From: Gluconacetobacter tumulisoli
GTDB taxonomy: Bacteria > Pseudomonadota > Alphaproteobacteria > Acetobacterales > Acetobacteraceae
Reading direction: 5' to 3'
Assembly: GCF_014174155.1 (NCBI RefSeq)
Contig: NZ_JABEQM010000004.1
Location: 62,001 to 126,000 of the forward strand
Length of the DNA stretch: 64,000 nucleotides
Part shown: one piece after another, positions 8,219 to 16,156 of the stretch
How the letters are laid out: each line of letters starts with the position of its first letter
How positions within the stretch are numbered: position 1 is the first letter of the stretch
Position numbers and translations under genes: made by a program
The notes under the pieces: generated by a model
The model's database searches: none
What the model saw: the letters and a program-made list of their open reading frames with translations, nothing else
What the model was told of the DNA's origin: nothing

Positions 8219-9985
8219 TCACTTCCGTCCGGCGGCCGGGATGGCGGGGACCTTCTCGATCTCGCCCTTCATCCGGTGCTGGATCAGCAGTTGCTGCGCC
8301 ATCGTCAGCAGGTTGTTCCAGCAATAATAGATGACCAGTCCCGAGGGCTGCCGCGCCATGAAGAACGTAAACAGTACTGGCATCAGCTGGAACATGCGCT
8401 GCTGCGCGGGGTCCACCGCCGCCGGGTTCAGCTTCTGCTGCACATACATCGTCCCGCCGAACAGGATCGGCCAGATACCCAGTTGCAGGAAGGGCGACAA
8501 TACCGTCGGATCCCACGGGATCAGGCCGAATAGGTTGAACAGGTTGGTCAGGTCCGGTGCAGACAGGTCATGGATCCAGCCGAAGAACGGCGCGTGCCGC
8601 ATTTCGATGGTGATGTACAAATCCTTGTAGAGACACCAGAAAACGGGGATCTGCACCACCATCGGCAGGCAGCCGCTGGCCGGGTTCACGCCTTCGGCCT
8701 TGTACAGCGCCATCATCTGCTGGTTCATGGCCATCTGGTCGTCCTTGTAACGCTCCCGGAGGGCCTTAACCTTGGGCTGCAGCTGGCGCATCTTGCCCAT
8801 CGAGCGGAACTGACGCGTCGCCAGCGGGAAGAACAGCGCCTTGACCAGCAGGGTGAACGCCATCAACGCCAGGCCGAAATTGCCCAGAAGCGTATTCAGC
8901 CAGTCCAGCACATAGAAGATCGGACGCGTCAGGAAGGCGAACCATCCGAAATCGACGGCCTTCCAGAAATCGGGGATGTGCAGGCTGGATTCGTAGCGTT
9001 CCAGCAGATTGACTTCCTTGGCGCCGGCGAAGACATGGCTGCTGGTCGTGGACGTCGCACCGGGCGCCACTACCGTCGCCGCCTGCGCGATGAAACCGAC
9101 CTGATAGATGCCCGCCCCGCCATTGGCCTGGTAGCCGTAGCTGCCCGTCACGGCCATGTCCTGCTGCGGGATCACGGCCGTCAGCCAGTATTTGTCGGTG
9201 ATGCCGGCCCAGCCGCCCTGCCCGGGCTTGCTCCACGACGTATTGCCGGGCGGGGTCGCCCCCGTGCGCAGCGTCTTGTAGGAGCTTTCGTCAAGCCGCC
9301 CGTCGATGACCGAAATCGGTCCCTCATGCACCAGGTAGCCACCGGTCTCGGTCGGCGTATAGGCCCGGTCGACACGGGCAAAGGGATAGAGCGACAGCGG
9401 CTGGCCGGTCTGGTTGCTGACCTGCTGCTCGATTCCGAACATGTAGTTGGCGTCGATCGAGACCACGATCCGGAACGTCACACCCTGCCCGTTGTCCCAG
9501 GACAGCGTCACCGGATGATCGGCGGTCAGCTTCGGGGAATCGCTGCTCCATACCGTCTGGGCATCCGGCACCCGCACCTGGCCGCCCGGCAGGTTCATCC
9601 AGCCGATTTCCACGTAATTGGGCTGCGGGTCATGCGCGGTTTCCAGGATCCGGACCTGCGGGCTGCCCTTCTGGACGGTCTCGTGATAGTCGCGGAGAAC
9701 CATGTCATCCAGGCGCGCGCCGAGCAGGTCGATGGACCCGCTGACCTTCGGCGCGTCGATCGGCAGCCGGGTCTCGGCCTGCGGCGACGGCACCGCGACG
9801 GGCTGCGAACTCAGGCCGGCAAGCGGTGCGCCCGAGGGGACGCCATTCGCCGGCGGGGTCTGCCGGTCGGTCCGGCCGGCCTGCTGCGCGACCTCCTGAT
9901 GGCTCTGCTTCGGCATGAAATATTCGAAGCCAACCAGAACCAGGGCGGACAGCAGCGTCGCCACGATAAAACGCTTGGTATCCAT
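8219..9985 (-). CDS. yidC: Membrane protein insertase YidC
   Basis: Inserts and folds inner-membrane proteins alone or with SecYEG. The 588-residue protein has an N-terminal membrane anchor (about 6-22), a proline-rich linker, the large periplasmic beta-domain (about 80-340), and the conserved 60-kDa insertase domain from about 365 with five membrane helices. Family sequences such as ATRQFRSMGKMRQLQPK and the cytoplasmic hairpin LRERYKDDQMAMNQQMMALYK are easy to see, and so is GCLPMVVQIPVFWCLY. It lies between yidD and ysxC. Confidence 0.96.
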   Translation of the reverse strand: MDTKRFIVATLLSALVLVGFEYFMPKQSHQEVAQQAGRTDRQTPPANGVPSGAPLAGLSSQPVAVPSPQAETRLPIDAPKVSGSIDLLGARLDDMVLRDYHETVQKGSPQVRILETAHDPQPNYVEIGWMNLPGGQVRVPDAQTVWSSDSPKLTADHPVTLSWDNGQGVTFRIVVSIDANYMFGIEQQVSNQTGQPLSLYPFARVDRAYTPTETGGYLVHEGPISVIDGRLDESSYKTLRTGATPPGNTSWSKPGQGGWAGITDKYWLTAVIPQQDMAVTGSYGYQANGGAGIYQVGFIAQAATVVAPGATSTTSSHVFAGAKEVNLLERYESSLHIPDFWKAVDFGWFAFLTRPIFYVLDWLNTLLGNFGLALMAFTLLVKALFFPLATRQFRSMGKMRQLQPKVKALRERYKDDQMAMNQQMMALYKAEGVNPASGCLPMVVQIPVFWCLYKDLYITIEMRHAPFFGWIHDLSAPDLTNLFNLFGLIPWDPTVLSPFLQLGIWPILFGGTMYVQQKLNPAAVDPAQQRMFQLMPVLFTFFMARQPSGLVIYYCWNNLLTMAQQLLIQHRMKGEIEKVPAIPAAGRK

Positions 9986-10006
9986 CAGCGACCAGCCAGA
10001 CTCTCG

Positions 10007-10279
10007 TTATCTATGGGAAGAACAGCAGGAGGCGCGCGGGCGCTCCCCGGAGGGCACGGGATCGTATCCGCCGATATTCCACGGATTGCAACGCAAGATC
10101 CGCCACCCCGCCAGAATCACGCCACGCAGGACGCCATGCCGACGCAGGGCCTCCAGGGCATAATCGCTGCAGGACGGGACGAATCGGCAATTGGGACCGA
10201 GAACCGGCCGGAAGATCCACTGATAGAGGCGAATCGCCCCGATCAGCGGCCAGGCCACGACGGTCCGGGGCGATGTCAT
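10007..10279 (-). CDS. yidD: Membrane protein insertion efficiency factor YidD
   Basis: A 90-residue basic protein of the YidD/Alpha-haemolysin-like family, which helps YidC-dependent insertion. The hallmark pattern is complete: a start helix with [18 protein letters not shown], then [15 protein letters not shown], and the C-terminal [13 protein letters not shown]. Its ATG overlaps the rnpA stop (ATGA), so the two are co-translated; yidC follows after 21 bases. Confidence 0.93.
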   Translation of the reverse strand: MTSPRTVVAWPLIGAIRLYQWIFRPVLGPNCRFVPSCSDYALEALRRHGVLRGVILAGWRILRCNPWNIGGYDPVPSGERPRASCCSSHR

Positions 10280-10626
10280 CCCCCCTCCCGCACGCCGGCC
10301 TTGCGCAAGGCCCGCCGCAGGTCGCCGACCAGCGCGGCAAATGCGCGGTCGCCCGTGCCGCCGCGACCGATCAGGACAAGGTCGACACCGAGCAGGGGTT
10401 CTTCCCGCTCCACGGCGCGCACGGCCTCGCGCAGGCGACGGCGCGCCCGATTGCGCACAACCGCGTTTCCGACCTTTTTTGTCACGGTAAAGCCGACCCT
10501 CGCCGGATCGGAATCTTCCCGGCCCAGGGCCTGGAGCACAAGTCCGGGAGAGGGTACCTTCCGCCCTCGGGCGGCAACCCGCAGGAACTCAGACCGTTTC
10601 TTGAGACGGACGGACCGGTCGGCCAC
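10276..10626 (-). CDS. rnpA: Ribonuclease P protein component
   Basis: The protein subunit of RNase P, which matures the 5' ends of tRNAs. The 116-residue basic protein has the family start [11 protein letters not shown] and the RNR motif region [18 protein letters not shown], which contacts P RNA. It lies between rpmH and yidD, its universal position in bacteria, and overlaps yidD by four bases. Confidence 0.95.
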   Translation of the reverse strand: MADRSVRLKKRSEFLRVAARGRKVPSPGLVLQALGREDSDPARVGFTVTKKVGNAVVRNRARRRLREAVRAVEREEPLLGVDLVLIGRGGTGDRAFAALVGDLRRALRKAGVREGG

Positions 10627-10691
10627 TGTCAGCAGCCCCCTGCAACATCAATGCCCCGGATCGCGATCCGGGGACATGACAGACCTGACAA

Positions 10692-10826
10692 TCAGGCGGA
10701 CAGGCGCTTGCGGCCCTTGGCGCGACGATTGGCGATCACCTTGCGACCACCAACGGTTTCCATACGTGCGCGAAAGCCGTGACGGCGCTTGCGGACCAGC
10801 TTAGACGGTTGATACGTGCGCTTCAC
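10692..10826 (-). CDS. rpmH: 50S ribosomal protein L34
   Basis: A 44-residue gene with a GTG start at 10826-10824. The translation begins [20 protein letters not shown] and ends with KGRKRLSA, the complete and near-invariant L34 sequence. It sits 65 bases upstream of rnpA in the classical rpmH-rnpA pair. A strong promoter lies about 90 bases upstream. Confidence 0.97.
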   Translation of the reverse strand: MKRTYQPSKLVRKRRHGFRARMETVGGRKVIANRRAKGRKRLSA

Positions 10827-10918
10827 GACGGCACTCCCCGATTGACAGCAATAATTTCATCGCGGACTAAATCCACGACATATCCGGGCGACCTGACGGC
10901 ACCCGACTTGAGGCGCGC

Positions 10919-10947
10919 CTTATACTGCCCGTTTCCCAAGGCGTCAA
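10919..10947 (-). promoter_or_regulatory. Sigma-70-type promoter of the rpmH operon
   Basis: On the minus strand TTGACG (10947-10942) and TATAAG (10924-10919) are separated by exactly 17 bases, a close match to the vegetative consensus. Transcription would begin near 10911 and give an 85-nt leader before rpmH, as expected for a highly expressed ribosomal gene. Confidence 0.72.
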
Positions 10948-11028
10948 CGTGGAAGACACCCCCGCCATGACAGGCCATGATACACGGTCAAATTCTACCT
11001 TTCCCGCGCATGACGCCGGATGTGACGC

Positions 11029-11259
11029 ATGACGGACAAGACCGAATCGAACGACGCCGAATCCAGCGCGGGGGCGCATCGGACCAGGCGCGTGCTGCAT
11101 GACGTGCGCGGATTGCTGTCCCCGGCGGTCCTGATGGCCGACAAGCTGACCACCCATCCCGACCCGCAGGTCCGCGACGCGGCGGAGTGCATCCTGAACG
11201 CCGTGGAACAGGCCGTCGGACGGCTGAAGGACCTTGTCCCCCAGCCGGAACCCGGCTGA
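11029..11259 (+). CDS. Small protein resembling a stand-alone histidine kinase dimerisation (DHp) domain
   Basis: A 76-residue protein without any other domain. After a charged N-terminal 16 residues it has two likely helices (about 17-40 and 45-68). The first carries HDVRGLLSPA with His24 followed by Asp25, which resembles the H-box of HisKA domains; the second (VRDAAECILNAVEQAVGRL) has the heptad pattern of the DHp second helix. There is no ATP-binding domain here or in the next gene. It may be a phosphotransfer or kinase-interacting protein, or a remnant of one. No clear homologue name comes to mind; function is inferred from the motif only. It converges on gloA. Confidence 0.6.
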   Translation: MTDKTESNDAESSAGAHRTRRVLHDVRGLLSPAVLMADKLTTHPDPQVRDAAECILNAVEQAVGRLKDLVPQPEPG

Positions 11260-11270
11260 CGCGGCAGCGA

Positions 11271-11660
11271 TCAGTCCCGTTGGATCAGTTCAATCTTGTA
11301 GCCGTCCGGATCCTCGACGAAGGCGATCACGGTGGTTCCGAACTTCACCGGGCCCGCCTCGCGCGTGACCTTTCCGCCCCCGGTACGAACGGCCTCGACC
11401 ATCCCCGCCACATCGGGCACGCCGACGGCGAAATGTCCGAATCCCGTACCGACTTCATATCCGTCGTCCTGGCCCCAATTATAAGTCAGTTCGATTTCCG
11501 CCTGCCCCGCCGCGTTATCGGCGTACCCGATGAAAACCAGGGTATATTTGCCCTCGGGGACCTCCTTGCGCCGCAATTCGTGCATGCCCAGCAACGCATA
11601 GAAGGCAATGCTGGCTTCGAGATTCCGGACCCGGACCATCGTGTGCAGATATGAACCCAT
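11271..11660 (-). CDS. gloA: Lactoylglutathione lyase (glyoxalase I)
   Basis: Converts the hemithioacetal of methylglyoxal and glutathione to S-lactoylglutathione. The 129-residue protein has two glyoxalase half-domains: [16 protein letters not shown] at the start and, in the second half, [11 protein letters not shown] and [14 protein letters not shown]. Metal ligands of this family are visible: His near position 6, Glu in AEIELTYN, His in FGHFAVG and the Glu in KIELI. I chose ATG at 11660 because GGGAGA lies 6 bases upstream; a TTG six codons earlier lacks a site. Likely a Ni-type enzyme by length, which is inference. Confidence 0.92.
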   Translation of the reverse strand: MGSYLHTMVRVRNLEASIAFYALLGMHELRRKEVPEGKYTLVFIGYADNAAGQAEIELTYNWGQDDGYEVGTGFGHFAVGVPDVAGMVEAVRTGGGKVTREAGPVKFGTTVIAFVEDPDGYKIELIQRD

Positions 11661-11715
11661 CTCGATTCTCCCGTTCAAAAAAACATATGACGATGGATCG
11701 TGTGCGACTCCGCCG

Positions 11716-12612
11716 TCAAAACAGTTTCTTGCCGTCCCCGGCGGAAATGCCGACCAGGAACAGGCCGGCGGTATCGGCCGCCGTCACGCAGGCCGTCGGA
11801 TCGGTCAATAATGTCGCGCCGGCCTGGAAGGCAATTCCCCGCAGCCCGACCGCCGCCGCCCGCTGGACGGTATCCGGTCCGATCGTCGGAAGATCCGCCC
11901 GGCGATCCTGCCCGGGCTTGAGCATTTTGACCAGGACGCCCCCAGGGCGACCGGGCTGGCGACACTCGCCCGCGCGCTGCAACATGCGGTCCGTGCCTTC
12001 CATGGCCTCTACCGCCAGGACCAGGCCGTCCTGCACCACGCATCCCTGTCCGATATCCAGGCGCCCGATGGCCTCGACAACCATGCGGCCACGCCGGATA
12101 TCGGATTCCGCCCCCAAATCAGGACGCACGTCCCCCATCACGCCATGCCGCCCGACCGAACCGGCGAGGAATTCATGGGCGCCGTGGACCGCAAATCCTT
12201 CCTCGCCCAGAACCCGCACGATCGCGGCCAGCAGGCCGTCATCCCCGGAAAACAGCGCCCGGCCGATCCGCGCAAGAATCCGCGCGCCGGTGGCGTCAGG
12301 CCGCAGGTCGGAAAAGGACGGCCGCCGGACCGGGCCGATCAGTACCAGGTCGCGGCAGCCCTCGGTCCGCAGGCAGGACAGGATTTCGCCGGCGGCCGCC
12401 AGCCGGATATAGCGATGCGGCCATGGGCCGATCACCGCGGGGTCGGCAAAATCCTGGAATCCAATGATAAACGGGCGCAGGCCCAGCGTCTGGACCGAAC
12501 GCGCGACCTGACCCGGCAACGGACCGCCACCGGCGAGAATTCCGATGCAATCACCCGACAGGACCGGCCTGCCCTCGCGGCTCCGTCCGCCATCGTCTCC
12601 GCCGGCCGCCAT
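11716..12612 (-). CDS. lpxI: UDP-2,3-diacylglucosamine pyrophosphatase LpxI
   Basis: Hydrolyses UDP-2,3-diacylglucosamine to lipid X in lipid A synthesis. Alphaproteobacteria use LpxI (formerly DUF1009) in place of LpxH. The 298-residue protein has the N-terminal [14 protein letters not shown] and the C-terminal catalytic domain with [20 protein letters not shown] and [17 protein letters not shown], followed by [21 protein letters not shown], in which the acidic and lysine residues of the family are seen. It starts 10 bases after the lpxA stop and ends the lpxD-fabZ-lpxA-lpxI run; lpxB is not in this window. Confidence 0.9.
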   Translation of the reverse strand: MAAGGDDGGRSREGRPVLSGDCIGILAGGGPLPGQVARSVQTLGLRPFIIGFQDFADPAVIGPWPHRYIRLAAAGEILSCLRTEGCRDLVLIGPVRRPSFSDLRPDATGARILARIGRALFSGDDGLLAAIVRVLGEEGFAVHGAHEFLAGSVGRHGVMGDVRPDLGAESDIRRGRMVVEAIGRLDIGQGCVVQDGLVLAVEAMEGTDRMLQRAGECRQPGRPGGVLVKMLKPGQDRRADLPTIGPDTVQRAAAVGLRGIAFQAGATLLTDPTACVTAADTAGLFLVGISAGDGKKLF

Positions 12613-12622
12613 TCAGCGCCGC

Positions 12623-13495
12623 CTAGACACCGTCGCTTTCGATCAGCCCCGCACCGCCTCCGGCAACGCGTACCAGGCCGCGACGACTGGGTGCCTCGAT
12701 GAATGCCAGGATTTCATCCACCTTGGCATCCCCGCCGTACTCCGCCCGCACAGCTGCGAGGCGCAGGCTGAATGCCGTGGATTCGTCGTCCATGCTGCGG
12801 GGATACAACGCACGGAACGCCCGTCGCAGGCGATGCATCTCGTCCGACTGCACGCCATTGCGCTTCAACCAGATCCAGTGCAGGCCCACCAGCCTGGCGC
12901 GATTGCCCAGAACGCTGCCGTAGGGAATAACATCCGCCTCGACCCCACAGACACCGCCCACCAGCGCCGCACGACCGATCCGCACGAATTGATGCAGCGC
13001 TGCCGAACCCATGATCCGGGCATGATCGCCGATGGTCACATGCCCGCCCATGACGACGTTGTTCACGATGATCACCCCATTTCCCAGGGTGCAGTCGTGC
13101 GCGACATGGGAATTGGCCATGATCAGGCAATTGTCGCCGACCTGGGTCAGGCCGCTGCCGGTGGCCGTGCCGCGGTGGATGGTCACGTTTTCCCGGATGA
13201 CGGTCCCCGCCCCGATGACGCAGCGCGTGGGTTCACCCCGATATTTGAGGTCCTGCGGCGCCATGCCCACCGTGGTGAAGGGATAGCATACGACCCCCTG
13301 TCCGATCCGCGTCGTGCCGTCGATGATGACATTGGCGATCAGCTGGACCCCGTCCTCGATCACCACATCGGGTCCGATTGAACACCACGGGCCGATCCTG
13401 ACCCCCCGACCGATCCGCGCCCCGTCCGCCACAATGGACGAGGGATGAATCTCGGCGGCCCTCAGCCCGGCGTCCAATCCTGCCACATCGGTCAA
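12623..13495 (-). CDS. lpxA: Acyl-ACP--UDP-N-acetylglucosamine O-acyltransferase
   Basis: First step of lipid A synthesis: transfers a 3-hydroxyacyl chain from ACP to UDP-GlcNAc. The 290-residue protein is a left-handed beta-helix of hexapeptide repeats from about residue 16 to 200. The catalytic histidine is His133 in SHVAHDCTLG, corresponding to His125 of E. coli, and the C-terminal helical part begins near NGVQSDEMHRLRRAFR. The start is TTG at 13495-13493, with GGGAGAG six bases upstream; no better ATG exists in frame. It lies between fabZ and lpxI. Confidence 0.94.
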   Translation of the reverse strand: MTDVAGLDAGLRAAEIHPSSIVADGARIGRGVRIGPWCSIGPDVVIEDGVQLIANVIIDGTTRIGQGVVCYPFTTVGMAPQDLKYRGEPTRCVIGAGTVIRENVTIHRGTATGSGLTQVGDNCLIMANSHVAHDCTLGNGVIIVNNVVMGGHVTIGDHARIMGSAALHQFVRIGRAALVGGVCGVEADVIPYGSVLGNRARLVGLHWIWLKRNGVQSDEMHRLRRAFRALYPRSMDDESTAFSLRLAAVRAEYGGDAKVDEILAFIEAPSRRGLVRVAGGGAGLIESDGV

Positions 13496-13591
13496 TACGT
13501 TCTCTCCCAGAACCGCCTCGGCCCCGCCGGGGCCGGGAATGGGGCGTCAGCAGGCCTCGGGATCCATCGTCCCGCCAGCCCGCGCGCCCAT

Positions 13592-14086
13592 TTACCCCAT
13601 GATCATCGCGCTGAATGTGGCCTCGGCCACCGACACGCCGTCGACCCGTGCAACGCCTTTGAATTTCCAGACGTTGCCTCGGCTGCGCTCTTTTTCGACA
13701 TGGATCTTCAACTGGTCGCCCGGTCCGACCGGACGTCGGAACTTCGCCCCGTCGACGGTCATGAAATAGACCAGCTTGCCCTCGAACGCCTTTCCCAGCG
13801 TCAGCACCACCAGCGTCGCCGCCGTCTGGGCCATCGCCTCGATGATCAGCACGCCCGGCATGACAGGACGCGCGGGAAAATGCCCCTGGAAATGCGGCTC
13901 GGTCGCGGTGACGTTCTTGATCCCGACGGCGGACGTGCCGAGGACGATGTCAACCATCCGGTCGATCATCAGGAACGGATAGCGATGGGGGATCGCCTCC
14001 ATGATCCGCATGACATCGATCGCCTCGATGCAGATGGGGCCGTCGCCCGCCGGAGGAACCTCTACTTCTTTATCCACGTCGTCCAA
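13592..14086 (-). CDS. fabZ: 3-hydroxyacyl-ACP dehydratase FabZ
   Basis: Dehydrates (3R)-hydroxyacyl-ACP during fatty acid elongation; it draws on the same substrate pool as LpxA and LpxD, which explains its place among lpx genes. Catalytic residues are His69 in [14 protein letters not shown] and Glu83 in [20 protein letters not shown] precedes them. At 164 residues it is slightly long because of an acidic N-terminal leader of about 20 residues. The start used is TTG at 14086; a GTG three codons later is equally possible and the true start is uncertain. Confidence 0.93.
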   Translation of the reverse strand: MDDVDKEVEVPPAGDGPICIEAIDVMRIMEAIPHRYPFLMIDRMVDIVLGTSAVGIKNVTATEPHFQGHFPARPVMPGVLIIEAMAQTAATLVVLTLGKAFEGKLVYFMTVDGAKFRRPVGPGDQLKIHVEKERSRGNVWKFKGVARVDGVSVAEATFSAMIMG

Positions 14087-14169
14087 CCATCTTGCTCGGG
14101 ATAGCGGGGCACGTCATTCCTGTGACCGTCCGCCCGCCTGTCCCGGTTGAATTCCGGGGGCCTGGAGCT

Positions 14170-15243
14170 TCAGGCCTCTCCCCCCCCGTTTTGCGACGCC
14201 TTCTTCGCCAGGCGCCGCAAGACCGCCACGTTCCGGAAAAACTCCCGAAAGGGCATTGCGGGGCTGCCGATCACGTCAGCCCCGGCCTCCACGTCCGACA
14301 TCACCCCGCATTGCGCACCGATCCGGGCCTTGGAACCAATGCGAATGTGGCCGATCAGACCGGCCTGAGCCGCCACCGTGACGAAATCACCCAGTTCGGT
14401 GGAACCGGAGATCCCTGCCTGGGACACCACGATGCAGCATCGTCCAAGGCGCGTATTATGGCCAATCTGCACCAGATTGTCGAGGCGTGAGCCTGCCCCG
14501 ATCACCGTATCCTGAGATGACCCCCGGTCGATGGTCGAGTTGGCGCCGACCTCCACCCCGTCCTCCAACACCACGCGCCCCAATTGCGGAACCGTCTCGA
14601 AGCCATCCGGCCCCACGGCAAAGCCGAAGCCCTCCTGCCCGATCCGCGCCCCGGTCAGCAGGGTCACGCGATCACCGAGAATGGCATGCGATACGCACAC
14701 ATGGCTTCCCAGCCGGCACCAGGCGCCGATCCTGACCCCATCGCCGATGACGACATGGGCGTCGATACGGGTGCCCGCCCCGACTTGGACGTCGGCGCCC
14801 AGCACGACGAACGGGCCGATCTGCGCCGTCGGGTCGATGATGGTGCCCGCGCCGATGACGGCCGTCGGATGAATGCCCGGCACGACCGCCGGCAGCGGGT
14901 GGAACAGGCTGGCGACCCTGGCCCAGGCCAGGTAGGGCGTCTGCGACACCAGCCCGATCGTGCCCGGTGGCAGCTTGTCGACAAACGCCGGGGACAGGAT
15001 CACCACCCCCGCCTTCGTCTGTTCCAGCAAGGGCGCATAGCGCCGGTTGTCCAGAAAGCTGACTTCCTGCGGGCCGGCGGACTGAAGCGGCGCAATGCCG
15101 ACGTACCGGGCAGTGTCCGCCACGTCGGCGCCCCCGCTCTCGATCCTGGCCCCCGCGCAGTCGGCCAGGACCTGGATCGGAAACGGCCCGCTCCGCTCGA
15201 AAAACCGCCGGTCGCCCGGCAGGGCGGATTCCTGCCTGTCCAT
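14170..15243 (-). CDS. lpxD: UDP-3-O-(3-hydroxyacyl)glucosamine N-acyltransferase
   Basis: Adds the second 3-hydroxyacyl chain in lipid A synthesis. The 357-residue protein has an N-terminal uridine-binding domain (about 15-115, including SFLDNRRYAPLLEQTKAG), a long left-handed beta-helix with hexapeptide repeats, the motif RLDNLVQIGHNTRLGR that holds the conserved catalytic-type histidine, and a C-terminal helix. It starts with ATG 15 bases after the skp-like stop, and is followed by fabZ. Confidence 0.94.
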   Translation of the reverse strand: MDRQESALPGDRRFFERSGPFPIQVLADCAGARIESGGADVADTARYVGIAPLQSAGPQEVSFLDNRRYAPLLEQTKAGVVILSPAFVDKLPPGTIGLVSQTPYLAWARVASLFHPLPAVVPGIHPTAVIGAGTIIDPTAQIGPFVVLGADVQVGAGTRIDAHVVIGDGVRIGAWCRLGSHVCVSHAILGDRVTLLTGARIGQEGFGFAVGPDGFETVPQLGRVVLEDGVEVGANSTIDRGSSQDTVIGAGSRLDNLVQIGHNTRLGRCCIVVSQAGISGSTELGDFVTVAAQAGLIGHIRIGSKARIGAQCGVMSDVEAGADVIGSPAMPFREFFRNVAVLRRLAKKASQNGGGEA

Positions 15244-15258
15244 CAGAAGGCGCGCCGC

Positions 15259-16149
15259 TTACCGGTGCGGCGCGGCGGCAGGCGGGGCAGCCGCAGCCGG
15301 GGCGGCCTGCTGGCGGTCGGCATCAGCCGTCGTCGGCATGGTACCGGACTTTGCCAGCACTTCCGGATCGACGTTCGCGGCCGGGATGAATACCGTCGGC
15401 AGCACCGTGTTCAACTGGTTCGCGACCTGCTGCGTGATGTCCAGTCCATCCTGGCTCAAGGCCACCTGTTCACGATGCAGGACCAGGTTCATGCCCCGGC
15501 TGGCCGCGACCTGGCGGATGATCTGCACCAGTTCGCGTTCGATCTGGCCCAGAGAGACCTGGGCCGCTTCCTGGATGATCCGATTGCGGTTGCGGAAATC
15601 GCGCTGGGCGGCGATCACGCGCTCCTGCAGATGACGTTCACGCAGCTGGATCTGGTCCGAAGCCATGTTCTTGGCCTGGGCCTGCAGCTTCTGCTGTTCG
15701 TCACGCCAGCCGGCCTGCTCCTTCTGCGCGTCGCGGGACAGTTCGTCGCGACGGGCACCCAGCACGCGCTCGGCTTCCTGCGCTGCCGTGGACAGACGCA
15801 TCACGTCAGGCACGCTGATAACCCCGATCACCGGCGAGGGCGGGGCCACGCCGCGCGGAATATCGGGCGAAGCCGGAACCGGCGGCAGCGGCAGGACAGG
15901 CGGAGTCTGGGACTGGGCCTCATCGCTGTCGGCGGGCGCCGCGGGCAGCGGCACGGGCGCCGGCGCAGCGCGGGGGGCGGAACGCGGTGCCCCGCCACCG
16001 GCGGCCGGCTGGGCGGTCTTGGGCACGAACCAGCCGGCATTTCCACCCGACGATCCAGCCGCCTGCGCAAAGGCGCCGGTCGAGACAAGATCGGCGCAGG
16101 ACAGCACAACGGCAGCGAGCAGCGCGGATACGCCACGGGAACGAAGCAT
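15259..16149 (-). CDS. OmpH/Skp-family periplasmic chaperone with long proline-rich N-terminal region
   Basis: Predicted periplasmic chaperone for outer-membrane proteins. A signal peptide is clear (residues 1-28, cut after GAFA). The Skp-like part spans about 115-265: after VIGVISVPDVMRLSTAAQEA there is a charged coiled-coil segment (about 135-215) rich in Gln, Arg and Glu, then a beta-rich end with MNLVLHREQVALSQDGLDIT. Unusually, about 85 residues of Pro/Ala-rich sequence separate the signal peptide from the OmpH domain, and the tail is again Ala/Pro rich. The 296 residues are about twice the length of E. coli Skp. It lies directly between bamA and lpxD, the usual place. ATG at 16149 has a GAGGTGA site. 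Confidence 0.88.
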   Translation of the reverse strand: MLRSRGVSALLAAVVLSCADLVSTGAFAQAAGSSGGNAGWFVPKTAQPAAGGGAPRSAPRAAPAPVPLPAAPADSDEAQSQTPPVLPLPPVPASPDIPRGVAPPSPVIGVISVPDVMRLSTAAQEAERVLGARRDELSRDAQKEQAGWRDEQQKLQAQAKNMASDQIQLRERHLQERVIAAQRDFRNRNRIIQEAAQVSLGQIERELVQIIRQVAASRGMNLVLHREQVALSQDGLDITQQVANQLNTVLPTVFIPAANVDPEVLAKSGTMPTTADADRQQAAPAAAAPPAAAPHR

Positions 16150-16156
16150 TGTCACC

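Noticed and set aside
8570-10804. A 744-residue open frame on the plus strand opposite yidC, yidD and rnpA
   Set aside because: It is the antisense of well-supported genes with clear motifs; its composition (His, Gln, Arg rich) is the usual shadow of a GC-rich coding strand.
10692-10947. Chromosome origin near rpmH-rnpA
   Set aside because: rpmH is near oriC in some bacteria, but there is no dnaA, DnaA-box cluster or AT-rich unwinding region here.
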